The position numbers and the translations under genes were made by a program. A stretch of DNA of 28,876 bases from Bacillota bacterium. Its GTDB lineage: Bacteria; Bacillota_I; Bacilli_A; Erysipelotrichales; Erysipelotrichaceae. The first letter of the stretch is position 1; the number at the start of each line of letters is the position of its first letter. The stretch is from NCBI GenBank assembly GCA_023388535.1, contig JAEWFZ010000046.1, positions 1 to 28,876 of the forward strand, written 5' to 3'. The notes under the pieces are model-generated. The model was not told the origin of the DNA and did no database searches. It worked only from the letters and a program-made list of their open reading frames with translations. Of the stretch, positions 6,869 through 14,856 are shown in pieces.

Positions 6869-7561
6869 ATGTTCACTACTTTACATATATTATTTATTGG
6901 ACTTACCGTAATAACAATTCCTTTGTTAACTCGTTATATCACCCTAGGGGGTCATATTCGAGTCGAAAAATGGTTAAAGTTTCTTGCGGTAGTTATTATC
7001 TTTTTTGATCCTATCTATTGGACCTGGGAATGGATGACTTTTGGTAAATTTGATTTTCAATATACCTTACCGCTCTATCTTTGTTCTTTGTTTTGGTTAT
7101 TAATGCCATTTGCTATCTTTTTGAAGCGAGGGACTTTTAAACAAATCGCTTTGGCCAATATCGCAACCGTCGGTTTAGTCAGTGGTATTATGGGCTTTGT
7201 TTTTAATTATCATCTCGATACCTGGGGTGTGATTAGTTTTGTCGGTTTAAGAAGTCTTTTATATCATTATTTAATGATTTTTGGCGCTTACTTAATTTGG
7301 AAAAGCGGATACTATAAACCCGAAGCTGGAGACCAATGGCGAGCCTTTGTCCCGGTTTGGATTATTTTGTTTTTTGGAATTATATTAAATATCTTGTATG
7401 GCTACGATTACGGGTATACGGCGGGCGGTCAAGGCACTCCATTTACGATACTTTCCAATGTTCTACCAATACCGATTTTTCTGGTTTTGTTGTATTCGTT
7501 ATTTTTCTTGGTTTCATGGCTTATTTTTTATCGGAAGCTTCCTTTATCTAAAGGAAACTAA
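6869..7561 (+). CDS. Polytopic membrane protein, YwaF/TIGR02206-like
   Basis: 230 residues with about six or seven hydrophobic membrane segments (roughly residues 3-22, 36-54, 66-84, 92-112, 124-143, 160-178, 200-220). The segment LPLYLCSLFWLLMP after an aromatic-rich DPIYWTWEW stretch recalls the LPLxLCS signature of the YwaF family of integral membrane proteins (TIGR02206). The function of that family is unknown. ATG 6869 has AGGAGAGG directly ahead. The gene is read away from mlrC, and the macrodomain gene follows 66 bp later. The family call rests on memory of a short motif; the membrane topology is certain. Confidence 0.6.
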   Translation: MFTTLHILFIGLTVITIPLLTRYITLGGHIRVEKWLKFLAVVIIFFDPIYWTWEWMTFGKFDFQYTLPLYLCSLFWLLMPFAIFLKRGTFKQIALANIATVGLVSGIMGFVFNYHLDTWGVISFVGLRSLLYHYLMIFGAYLIWKSGYYKPEAGDQWRAFVPVWIILFFGIILNILYGYDYGYTAGGQGTPFTILSNVLPIPIFLVLLYSLFFLVSWLIFYRKLPLSKGN

Positions 7562-7627
7562 GTTATTAATCTAGTATAATATTTTCATAGATAAAAACCT
7601 TAATTTTTCTAAGAGAAAGGAAAGTAG

Positions 7628-8149
7628 ATGACCTTAAAGATTATACAAGACGATATTACCCAGTTAGACGTTGATGTCATTGTCAACGCGGCTAATACCC
7701 AATTAAAGCAAGGTGGTGGAGTTTGTGGTGCCATTTTCCAGGCGGCTGGAGCTTCTAAACTTCAAAAAGCTTGTGATTTGTTAGCGCCAATTCAAACATC
7801 TCAAGCCGTAATAACACCTGGATATGATCTACCCGCAAAGTACATTATCCATGTGGCTGGACCAATTTACGCTAACTATGGGCCTGATGAGAGCGAAGCC
7901 TTGCTGCGCGCTTCCTATCTTAATGCTCTAAAACTAGCCGCTGAAAATAATTTAAAAAGTATTGCCTTTCCCTTAATCTCTAGTGGAATTTATGGGTATC
8001 CAAAGGAAAAGGCGATTGAGATTGCTATTTCTGCGATAAATCAATCTCTGCTCAAAAACGAAATGGATGTTCGATTAATTCTCTTTGATAATCCGTCCTA
8101 TACCATCGGTAAAGCGTATTTATCGGAAACAAGTAAAGGAAAATCATGA
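7628..8149 (+). CDS. Macrodomain protein, probable ADP-ribosyl or O-acetyl-ADP-ribose hydrolase
   Basis: 173 residues, a single macro (Appr-1''-pase) domain. The adenine/ribose-binding loop is DDITQLDVDVIVNAAN (about 7-22), followed by the diphosphate loop GGGVCGAIFQAAG (about 29-41) and the second phosphate loop PLISSGIYGYPKEKA (about 118-132). The VCGAIF version of the first loop, rather than VDGAIH, occurs in a bacterial macrodomain subgroup. The enzyme should act in the cytoplasm on ADP-ribose esters or ADP-ribosylated targets. GAGAAAGGAAAG precedes the start. It ends one base before the pseudouridine synthase gene, so the two are probably co-translated. Confidence 0.9.
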   Translation: MTLKIIQDDITQLDVDVIVNAANTQLKQGGGVCGAIFQAAGASKLQKACDLLAPIQTSQAVITPGYDLPAKYIIHVAGPIYANYGPDESEALLRASYLNALKLAAENNLKSIAFPLISSGIYGYPKEKAIEIAISAINQSLLKNEMDVRLILFDNPSYTIGKAYLSETSKGKS

Positions 8150-8150
8150 G

Positions 8151-8870
8151 ATGAGACTAAATCAATACATTAGTTCTTCTGGACTTTGTTCCCGTCGTGT
8201 CGCTGATCAGTGGATAAAAGAGGGCAAAGTAAAAGTAAATGGTGAAATTGCGGTTTTAGGAACCCAAGTTAATGAAGGTGATCAAGTGGAAGTTAACGGA
8301 CAATTAATTACTCCAAAACAAAAAAAGGTCTATTTAGCTTTTAACAAACCAGTAGGCATAACCACCACCACCGATCAAAGCATCCAAGGCAATATTGTGG
8401 ACTATATAAACTATAAAGAACGTGTTTTTCCCATTGGTCGTTTAGATAAAGATTCTTCTGGGTTAATTTTGTTGACCAATGATGGTAGCATCGTCAACGA
8501 ATTGCTAGACGAAGCCAATCAATTGGAAAAGGATTATATCGTCACGGTAAATAAAAATATAAAGGCTGCTTTTCTGGAAAAGATGGAAAATGGTGTAGAG
8601 ATCTATAATCCAGTTAGAAACGAGTATGTCATCACCAAGCCAGCTAAAATCGAAAAAATAAATAACAGAACCTTTAAAATAACCTTGACCCAAGGCTTGA
8701 ACCGACAAATACGCAGGATGTGCTCCAAACTGGACTATCGAGTCAGAACGTTAAAAAGGATTCGTTTCGTCAATATACATTTAGCGGACTTAAAGGTCGG
8801 AGCTTGGCGTTATTTATCCGAAAACGAGCTCAATCAATTATTTTCAAAAATAAACCGTAAACTAGACTAA
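8151..8870 (+). CDS. 23S rRNA pseudouridine synthase, RluF/RluB type
   Basis: 239 residues from ATG 8151, which follows the macrodomain stop by one base with AAAGGA upstream; a longer frame back to 8085 overlaps the macrodomain gene and lacks support. An N-terminal S4 RNA-binding domain (MRLNQYISSSGLCSRR…, residues 1-50) leads into the RsuA-type catalytic domain. The catalytic Asp is in GRLDKDSSGLILLTND, and LTQGLNRQIRRMC is the conserved RNA-contact block. YLAFNKPVGITTT is also typical. The RluF group isomerises U2604 in 23S rRNA, but the exact target cannot be fixed here against RluB or RsuA paralogues. Confidence 0.88.
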   Translation: MRLNQYISSSGLCSRRVADQWIKEGKVKVNGEIAVLGTQVNEGDQVEVNGQLITPKQKKVYLAFNKPVGITTTTDQSIQGNIVDYINYKERVFPIGRLDKDSSGLILLTNDGSIVNELLDEANQLEKDYIVTVNKNIKAAFLEKMENGVEIYNPVRNEYVITKPAKIEKINNRTFKITLTQGLNRQIRRMCSKLDYRVRTLKRIRFVNIHLADLKVGAWRYLSENELNQLFSKINRKLD

Positions 8871-8872
8871 GC

Positions 8873-9169
8873 TTAAAATAAGTCATATTCAATAGTGAGA
8901 TAAGCCTGATGATTTTCACAGACTAATTCAAGATCATCGGTAAACTTAGTGAGCATTTGTTTGGCTTTACTTTCTGTTATGGCGACATAAGCTAAGCAAA
9001 GTTCAAGCGTTCGCATCATTTCTAAACTTGAAACTTCCGCAATACTGACGTTGTAGCGTTGACGAAACCGATCTCTTATCCGGCGTCTAAGGTTTCGTTT
9101 TTCTTTGATCGACTGGGCTTGCGGTAAATTGATGTTAATATTCATGACTAAAATGATTGGTTTGTTCAT
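8873..9169 (-). CDS. DUF503 (YlxP-like) family protein
   Basis: 98 residues. The core LPQAQSIKEKRNLRRRIRD followed by RYNVSIAEV is the signature of DUF503, a small ferredoxin-like-fold family often found near rbfA/infB (YlxP) and of unknown biochemical role. Here it stands alone, converging on the pseudouridine synthase gene with only two bases between the stops. ATG 9169 lies behind weak purine-rich sequence. The C-terminus is slightly longer than usual. Confidence 0.8.
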   Translation of the reverse strand: MNKPIILVMNININLPQAQSIKEKRNLRRRIRDRFRQRYNVSIAEVSSLEMMRTLELCLAYVAITESKAKQMLTKFTDDLELVCENHQAYLTIEYDLF

Positions 9170-9237
9170 AGCTCTAGTATATCAAAGTAGCGAATCATAG
9201 AAAAAGAAGAAGCATAGAAGTATCGTGAAAAATAGGG

Positions 9238-9243
9238 TATAAT
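9238..9243 (+). promoter_or_regulatory. -10 box of the SemiSWEET-like gene
   Basis: Perfect TATAAT at 9238-9243. The -35 position (TAGAAG, 9215-9220) is poor. The start codon follows about 40 bases later. Confidence 0.5.
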
Positions 9244-9280
9244 ACACAAGCATAAAACGATATTAGATTTGGAGGAAGAC

Positions 9281-9529
9281 ATGATGGAATTTATTGGTCC
9301 GATAGCGGCTATACTTACAACCTTTAGTTTTGTCCCACAAGCCATTCAAGTTATTAAAACAAAAGATACTTCTGGAATTTCTTTAGGAATGTATACGATG
9401 TTTGTTTTAGGGGTATTTTTGTGGATTATCCATGGCATTAGAATACAAGATATTTCATTAATACTGGCTAATTTGGTTACCTTTGCTTTAGCAAGTGTTA
9501 TCTTATTTTACAAAATAAAGTATAAGTAA
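9281..9529 (+). CDS. SemiSWEET / PQ-loop (MtN3) small transporter
   Basis: 82 residues with three membrane helices (about 4-22, 35-55, 60-80), i.e. half of a eukaryotic SWEET. The PQ motif lies in FVPQAIQVIKTKDTSGIS, and the following SLGMYTMFVLGVFLWIIHG with its LW and Gly residues matches bacterial SemiSWEETs, which dimerise to pass sugars across the membrane. GGAGG (9271-9275) precedes two adjacent ATGs (9281 and 9284); the second has the better spacing, and either may be used. The substrate cannot be told from sequence. The gene is monocistronic, ending in a clear terminator. Confidence 0.85.
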   Translation: MMEFIGPIAAILTTFSFVPQAIQVIKTKDTSGISLGMYTMFVLGVFLWIIHGIRIQDISLILANLVTFALASVILFYKIKYK

Positions 9530-9531
9530 TT

Positions 9532-9555
9532 AAACCTGTAATCACAGGTTTTTTA
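9532..9555 (+). terminator. Terminator after the SemiSWEET-like gene
   Basis: AAACCTGT (9532-9539) pairs perfectly with ACAGGTTT (9544-9551) around the tetraloop AATC. A T-run overlaps the right arm and continues to 9554. Confidence 0.85.
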
Positions 9556-9574
9556 TTACCTCTAAGGCTTCAGG

Positions 9575-9592
9575 TATAATATAAGCAAGGAG
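9575..9592 (+). promoter_or_regulatory. -10 box and ribosome site of the rtcB-like gene
   Basis: TATAAT (9575-9580) lies only 20 bases ahead of ATG 9600, and AAGGAG is at 9587-9592. If this -10 is used, the mRNA would begin at about the ribosome site itself, an unusually short leader. No convincing -35 box is seen at 9552-9557. Confidence 0.45.
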
Positions 9593-9599
9593 AAAAATT

Positions 9600-10709
9600 A
9601 TGATTATCATTGATGGAAAATACAATATGGCCAAGGTTTTTACCTCAGATTTAGAGCCAACGGCTCGTCAACAAATCCAAACCTTGGTTAATCAACCCTT
9701 TGTTAAAGGCAGTAAGATAAGAGTCATGCCCGATGTTCATACGGGTGCAGGGAGTACAATTGGTACGACGATGACGATTACGGATAAGGTAGTTCCCAAT
9801 TTAGTGGGCGTTGATATTGGCTGTGGGATGTTAACGACGAAGTTGGATGTTCAATATATTGACTTTAAATTATTGGACCGTGTTATTCGACAAGAAATTC
9901 CATCAGGGTTTTCAATTCGTAGACATCCACATACCTATATCGATCAAGTCGATATCAAAAACTTACGCATCCGTAAAGGAGGCAAAAACGATCGCAGTCT
10001 TGACCTAGAGCGAGCCGGTCTTTCCATCGGTACTCTTGGTGGCGGTAATCACTTTATCGAGATTAATAGAGACGAAGCTGGAACGTACTATTTGGTAATT
10101 CATTCTGGTTCTCGTAACATTGGTTTACAAGTGGCTCTACATTATCAGCGCTTAGCCGCTTCCAAGTCACAGAATATGACGAAAGATCTCGAGTATCTTG
10201 AAAACGAGGATTTTAAAGACTATCTACATGATATGAGAATCATGCAAAAATATGCGTTAATAAACCGTATAGCGATGGCGGAAGTTATCTTAAGAGAGAT
10301 GAATTGGAAGTCTTTAGATCAATTTACCACCACCCATAACTATATTGATATGGAGACGATGATTCTTAGAAAAGGAGCCGTATCTTCTCAAAAGGGAGAA
10401 CGTCTACTGATTCCTTTAAATATGCGAGATGGATCGTTAATTTGTATTGGAAAGGGAAATCCCGATTGGAACTACTCAGCGCCCCATGGGGCCGGACGGG
10501 CTATGTCCAGAACCGCCGCTCGTAATCAATTGGATTTACAGGAGTTTAGAAATACCATGGATGGTATTTACAGTACTTCCGTTTCAAGAAAAACTTTGGA
10601 TGAAGCACCGGAGGCTTATAAAGATATCGATCAGTTGTTAGAGTATTTGCATGAGACCGCAACCATTGAGAAACATCTTTCGGTTAGTTATAATTTCAAA
10701 GCAAACTAA
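9600..10709 (+). CDS. rtcB: RtcB-family RNA ligase
   Basis: 369 residues, the shorter bacterial form of RtcB. The metal- and nucleotide-binding residues are all in place: D72 and C75 in GVDIGCGM, H151 in GGGNHF, H168 in HSGSRN, H246 in THNYID, and the guanylylated histidine H296 in APHGAGRAMSR. RtcB uses GTP and Mn to join RNA ends bearing 2',3'-cyclic or 3'-phosphate to 5'-OH, acting in RNA repair. No archease, RtcA, RtcR or toxin gene is adjacent, so the physiological context is not shown. It is a single-gene unit bounded by terminators. Confidence 0.9.
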   Translation: MIIIDGKYNMAKVFTSDLEPTARQQIQTLVNQPFVKGSKIRVMPDVHTGAGSTIGTTMTITDKVVPNLVGVDIGCGMLTTKLDVQYIDFKLLDRVIRQEIPSGFSIRRHPHTYIDQVDIKNLRIRKGGKNDRSLDLERAGLSIGTLGGGNHFIEINRDEAGTYYLVIHSGSRNIGLQVALHYQRLAASKSQNMTKDLEYLENEDFKDYLHDMRIMQKYALINRIAMAEVILREMNWKSLDQFTTTHNYIDMETMILRKGAVSSQKGERLLIPLNMRDGSLICIGKGNPDWNYSAPHGAGRAMSRTAARNQLDLQEFRNTMDGIYSTSVSRKTLDEAPEAYKDIDQLLEYLHETATIEKHLSVSYNFKAN

Positions 10710-10754
10710 AGATTTCTGTACAAATAAACTTTATAAAATTTAAAAGTAAGAAAC

Positions 10755-10789
10755 AAGGTCATCGGATGAATGACTCAACCGATGACTTT
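10755..10789 (+). terminator. Terminator after rtcB
   Basis: AAGGTCATCGG (10755-10765) pairs with CCGATGACTTT (10779-10789) with one G-T wobble, loop 13, followed by CTTAATAG. Its position inside the longest possible kbl frame argues for the later kbl start. Confidence 0.7.
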
Positions 10790-10822
10790 CTTAATAGTCC
10801 CTCCAACAACCAGGTTATTTGA

Positions 10823-10847
10823 TATAATAAAATACAAAGCAAAGGAG
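10823..10847 (+). promoter_or_regulatory. -10 box and ribosome site of the kbl-tdh operon
   Basis: TATAAT at 10823-10828 and AAAGGAG at 10841-10847, seven bases before ATG 10854. The -35 region is not recognisable. Again the leader is very short. Confidence 0.5.
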
Positions 10848-10853
10848 CCAATT

Positions 10854-12047
10854 ATGTCAAGTCAAATTTTGGATAATTTTCTTAAAGAACAATTGAACGA
10901 ATTAAAGGAAAAAGGTTTATATAATACCATTGAACCGCTGTCTGGACCCAACGGACCAGTTATTGAAATTGAAGGTAAACAATTAATTAATTTATCTTCC
11001 AACAACTATCTAGGTCTAGCCGATCATCCCGAACTGGTCGCAGCAGCGAATCAGGCTACCGAAAAATACGGTGTCGGGGCTGGTGCGGTTCGCACCATTA
11101 ACGGAACGATGGACATTCATCTACAATTAGAAGAAGCACTGGCCAAGTTTAAACATACCGAATCCGTGATTACTTTTCAATCTGGATTTAATTGTAATAT
11201 GGGAGCTATCTCGGCAGTGATGGATAAAAACGATGCTATTTTATCCGATTCATTAAACCACGCTTCTATTATCGATGGTTGTCGCTTGTCGAGAGCTAAA
11301 ATTTTAGTCTATCAACATAACGATATGGAAGACTTAGAACGGGTTGCTAAAGAAGCCAAGGAATCCGGATTATATAAGAAGATTATGGTTATCACCGATG
11401 GGGTATTCTCGATGGATGGTGATTTATGTAAATTAGATGAGATAGTAGCTATTGCTGAGAAATACGATTTAATAACCTATGTGGATGATGCTCATGGTTC
11501 AGGAGTAATGGGAAATGGTGCCGGTACGGTTAAGCATTTTGGTTTAAGCGATAAAGTGGATTTTCAAATGGGAACTTTATCAAAGGCGATCGGTGTCGTT
11601 GGTGGCTATGTGGCCGGTAAGAAAGAATTGATTGATTACCTAAAAGTAAAAGCTCGTCCTTTCCTCTTTTCAACTTCTTTGACACCAGGCAATGCGGCTG
11701 CCTGTTTAAAATCGATTGAAGTGTTATCCGCTTCCGATGATTTAATGAAAGCACTCTGGGAAAAATCAGCCTATTTAAAAGAGAAGCTAGCCGAAGCTGG
11801 ATTTGATACCGGTCATTCTCAAACCCCAATTACTCCAGTAATTATTGGTGATGAAAACCTCACTCAAACCTTCTCTAAACGGTTACGAGAAGAGGGGATT
11901 TATGCGAAATCAATCGTATTCCCTACGGTGCCATTAAATACGGGAAGAATTCGTAACATGCCAACGGCCGCCCATAGCTATGAACATTTAGATCAAGCCA
12001 TCGCTGCCTACATAAAAGTCGGCAAAGAGTTAGGAGTGATAGCATGA
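10854..12047 (+). CDS. kbl: Glycine C-acetyltransferase (2-amino-3-ketobutyrate CoA ligase)
   Basis: 397 residues, the standard Kbl length, from ATG 10854 with AAAGGAG ahead. It is an alpha-oxoamine synthase with fold-type I PLP binding: NLSSNNYLGLADHPE near residue 47, TDGVFSMDGD at about 181-190, DDAHGSG at 211-217, and the Schiff-base lysine K244 in GTLSKAIGVVGGY. It cleaves 2-amino-3-ketobutyrate with CoA to glycine and acetyl-CoA. The downstream threonine dehydrogenase gene overlaps its stop by four bases (ATGA), giving a two-gene threonine catabolic operon. Other family members (8-amino-7-oxononanoate synthase) are possible by fold, but the partner gene settles it. Confidence 0.93.
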   Translation: MSSQILDNFLKEQLNELKEKGLYNTIEPLSGPNGPVIEIEGKQLINLSSNNYLGLADHPELVAAANQATEKYGVGAGAVRTINGTMDIHLQLEEALAKFKHTESVITFQSGFNCNMGAISAVMDKNDAILSDSLNHASIIDGCRLSRAKILVYQHNDMEDLERVAKEAKESGLYKKIMVITDGVFSMDGDLCKLDEIVAIAEKYDLITYVDDAHGSGVMGNGAGTVKHFGLSDKVDFQMGTLSKAIGVVGGYVAGKKELIDYLKVKARPFLFSTSLTPGNAAACLKSIEVLSASDDLMKALWEKSAYLKEKLAEAGFDTGHSQTPITPVIIGDENLTQTFSKRLREEGIYAKSIVFPTVPLNTGRIRNMPTAAHSYEHLDQAIAAYIKVGKELGVIA

Positions 12048-12991
12048 AACGAATTTTGATAACAGGTGCTTATGGGCAAATAGGTACTGAACTAGCTCAA
12101 TATTTACGTGATATCTATGGAGATCCCTTCGTTGTGACTTCACATTTTGAAGACAAGGGAAAAGAAGAATCAAAAACAGGTAAGTTCGAAGTTGTAGATG
12201 TTACCAAAATTGACCATATCGAACGAGCCGTAATTACCCATGATATTGATACCATTATCCATTTAGCTGCGGTTCTATCCGCTAAAGCTGAGAAGCGTCC
12301 TTATGCTTCTTGGCGAGTTAATATGGATGGTTTAACCAATGTTTTAGAAGTAGCGCGAAAACATAAGTTACAAGTCTTTCACCCAAGTAGCATTGGCGCC
12401 TTCGGTCCCGATAGTCCGCGCGTCGATACGCCTCAAGTCTGCGTTCAAAGACCAACTTCGATTTATGGGGTCGCTAAAGTGGCTGGTGAAATACTGTCGG
12501 ATTATTACGTTCACTCGCTCGGTGTCGATGTTAGGGGACTTCGTTTTCCTGGCTTAATTTCTTATGTTACCTTACCGGGTGGTGGTACCACCGATTATGC
12601 GGTCGACATTTACTATCAAGCCTTAAAAACAGGTCGCTTTACTTCATATTTACGAGAAGATACCTATCTGGATATGATGTATATGCCGGATGCGCTTAAA
12701 GCCATTGTCCAGTTAATGGAAACGGATAAATCCAAACTAAACTACTTTAATGCTTATAATGTTTCAGCGATGTCGGTATCGCCAAAAGAAATTGCCGCAT
12801 CAATTAAGAAGTTTATTCCTGAATTTGAAATCAGTTACGAGGTCGATCCAGTGCGTCAAGCGATTGCGGATTCTTGGCCACAACGATTGGACATCTCGGC
12901 GGCTGAAAATGATTGGGGTTTTAAAGCGGAATATGATTTGGATAAGATGACAGAAGACATGTTAAATCAGTTAAAAGCGAGGGGCTTTTAA
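12044..12991 (+). CDS. tdh: NAD-dependent L-threonine 3-dehydrogenase, SDR type
   Basis: 315 residues, an extended short-chain dehydrogenase/epimerase-fold enzyme. The NAD-binding motif is TGAYGQIG (7-14) and the catalytic Tyr/Lys pair is Y141 and K145 in SIYGVAKVAGE, with Ser115/116 ahead. The block GLRFPGLISYVTLPGGGTTD is characteristic of SDR-type threonine dehydrogenases rather than UDP-sugar epimerases. It oxidises threonine to 2-amino-3-ketobutyrate, which Kbl immediately splits. This family is unrelated to the zinc-dependent E. coli Tdh. Its start codon overlaps the kbl stop, indicating translational coupling. Confidence 0.92.
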   Translation: MKRILITGAYGQIGTELAQYLRDIYGDPFVVTSHFEDKGKEESKTGKFEVVDVTKIDHIERAVITHDIDTIIHLAAVLSAKAEKRPYASWRVNMDGLTNVLEVARKHKLQVFHPSSIGAFGPDSPRVDTPQVCVQRPTSIYGVAKVAGEILSDYYVHSLGVDVRGLRFPGLISYVTLPGGGTTDYAVDIYYQALKTGRFTSYLREDTYLDMMYMPDALKAIVQLMETDKSKLNYFNAYNVSAMSVSPKEIAASIKKFIPEFEISYEVDPVRQAIADSWPQRLDISAAENDWGFKAEYDLDKMTEDMLNQLKARGF

Positions 12992-13032
12992 CTAAGTATA
13001 CGATCTCGTTATTTAAATAAAAATTGTACAAA

Positions 13033-13083
13033 AAAAGGTTGTAAGCTTAAACCAGATATCGGGTTAATAACTTACAACCTTTT
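13033..13083. terminator. Strong bidirectional terminator
   Basis: AAAAGGTTGTAAG (13033-13045) and CTTACAACCTTTT (13071-13083) form a perfect 13-bp stem with a 25-base loop that can pair internally (TTAA/TTAA with CC/GG). On the minus strand seven or more Ts follow, on the plus strand four. It serves the convergent tdh and CoA-disulfide reductase genes. Confidence 0.9.
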
Positions 13084-13088
13084 CTGTA

Positions 13089-14750
13089 TTATTCAATAAT
13101 TCCTAAACCTTTCAGAAATTGATAGCCACCCAAGAGATTAGCGACTTCAAAGTCATTTTGCATAAGAATTCTTTGAGCGAAATAACCGCGGGCACCAATC
13201 GCACAGAATACTAGATAAGTCTGATCTTTATCTAGTTCACCCAAGCGATCGCGTAACTCTGATAATGGAATATGTTTACAAGAGTAAGGGTATGGATCTA
13301 CTTTACATTCAGCATCTTCTCTAATATCTAATAGGGTATATTGTTCTGAATTAGCATCAAATTCTTGTGGTAATACGTTTTTGGTATTTAGATTTAAAAT
13401 ATTTTCAGCGACATAGCCAACCATATTAACCGGATCTTTGGCTGAGCCATAAGGTGGAGCATAAGCGAGTTCTAATTGCATCAAATCATAGATAGTGCCT
13501 TTAAAATGAATTACCGAGGCGAGTACATCAATTCGTTTGTCAACGCCATCTTGACCAACAATTTGTGCGCCTAAGACTTTACCATCTAAGTCAAAAATCA
13601 ACTTTATAGTCATTGGCGTTGCCCCTGGATAATAACGAGCATGATTATGCTCAGTGACCATAGCAACTTTATACTCTTTATTTAGTTGTTTTTCTAGTCG
13701 TGCTAATTGTTTTTCGTTGATTCCGGTGGTAGCTACGGTTAAATCAAAGATCTTAGCAATCGAAGTACCTTGGGTACCGCGATATTTAGTTGGGTGAATG
13801 TCCAAAATATTTCCGGCAACCATTCGCCCTTGTTTGTTAGCCGGTCCAGCTAGCGGTACCATTGTCGGTTGTTTGGTAACATAATCTTCAACTTCGATAA
13901 CATCGCCGACCGCATAAATATCTGGATCACTGGTTTGTAAGTATTCGTTGACGATGACACCACCACGTTGATTGAGTTCTAAACCAGCTTTTTCGGCTAG
14001 TTTATTTTGTGGTTTTACGCCAATTGAAAGTAGGATTAAGTCGGTTTCAATGGTCTTGCCACTTTCTAGATGTACTAGTTTGCCGTTGTCGGTAATCTTT
14101 TTGAGACCTTGGCCTAAGTATAGTTGAACCTTTTGTTCTTTTAGATGTTTTTCAACCTGAGCGGCCATTTCCTTATCTAACGGTGCCATTACTTGATCAG
14201 CTAGTTCTACTAAACTTACCTCAAGGTCACGATGGGCGAAGTTTTCGACCATCTCTAGGCCGATAAATCCACCTCCGACAACTACTACGCGTTTGGGATT
14301 ATGTTCTTTAATGTAGTTGTATATCGCATCCGTATCAGCGATGGTGGTTAGGGTAAAGACATTATCGTTATCAACGCCTTCAAAGGGCGGAACAATTGGA
14401 TAGGAACCGGTCGCTAATAAGAGTTTATCGTAGCTTTCATGATAGGTTTCTTGGGTTTCGTGGTTTTTAACTTCAACGGTTTTTTGTTCTCGATCAATGG
14501 AGAGTACTTCGTGAGAGGTGCGAACGTCAATGTTTTGTCGTTTTTTGACATCTTCCTTTTTGGTTACAAAGAGTTGTTGGCGGTCTTTGATAATTTGCCC
14601 AATATAGTAGGGTAATCCGCAGTTAGCAAAAGAGATGTATTCGCCTTTTTCAAAGACAATTATCTCTGCCTCCTCACTGAGGCGACGTAAACGGGCCATG
14701 GCGGTAGCGCCTCCAGCGACTCCGCCGACAATTAAAATTTTTGGTTTCAT
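13089..14750 (-). CDS. CoA-disulfide reductase with C-terminal rhodanese domain
   Basis: 553 residues from ATG 14750 (AAAGGAAG about 10 bases ahead); a GTG three codons earlier is too close to the ribosome site. The FAD-binding start KILIVGGVAGGATAMARLRR is followed by the single redox-active cysteine C44 in SFANCGLPYYIG, the NAD-binding VVVVGGGFIGLEM (about 157-169) and VYAVGDV-like IYAVGDVIEVED. The dimerisation domain ends near 450, then a rhodanese domain with active Cys in LVFCAIGARGY (about 517). CoADR-Rhd enzymes reduce CoA disulfides, persulfides or polysulfide with NAD(P)H and maintain the thiol pool in bacteria that rely on CoA rather than glutathione. It is a monocistronic gene divergent from tex. 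Confidence 0.9.
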   Translation of the reverse strand: MKPKILIVGGVAGGATAMARLRRLSEEAEIIVFEKGEYISFANCGLPYYIGQIIKDRQQLFVTKKEDVKKRQNIDVRTSHEVLSIDREQKTVEVKNHETQETYHESYDKLLLATGSYPIVPPFEGVDNDNVFTLTTIADTDAIYNYIKEHNPKRVVVVGGGFIGLEMVENFAHRDLEVSLVELADQVMAPLDKEMAAQVEKHLKEQKVQLYLGQGLKKITDNGKLVHLESGKTIETDLILLSIGVKPQNKLAEKAGLELNQRGGVIVNEYLQTSDPDIYAVGDVIEVEDYVTKQPTMVPLAGPANKQGRMVAGNILDIHPTKYRGTQGTSIAKIFDLTVATTGINEKQLARLEKQLNKEYKVAMVTEHNHARYYPGATPMTIKLIFDLDGKVLGAQIVGQDGVDKRIDVLASVIHFKGTIYDLMQLELAYAPPYGSAKDPVNMVGYVAENILNLNTKNVLPQEFDANSEQYTLLDIREDAECKVDPYPYSCKHIPLSELRDRLGELDKDQTYLVFCAIGARGYFAQRILMQNDFEVANLLGGYQFLKGLGIIE

Positions 14751-14856
14751 TAGTTTCACTTCCTTTATCTGGTTTTAGGGTATCATATGCGGCTAGTATT
14801 TGTAAATTTAGTGACCGATTTAAATGTGGTACAATTTTTACATAAGTGAGGACTCT

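Noticed and set aside
8505..8708. Minus-strand open frame inside the pseudouridine synthase gene
   Set aside because: Lies wholly opposite a well-supported gene, has no ribosome site and no family features.
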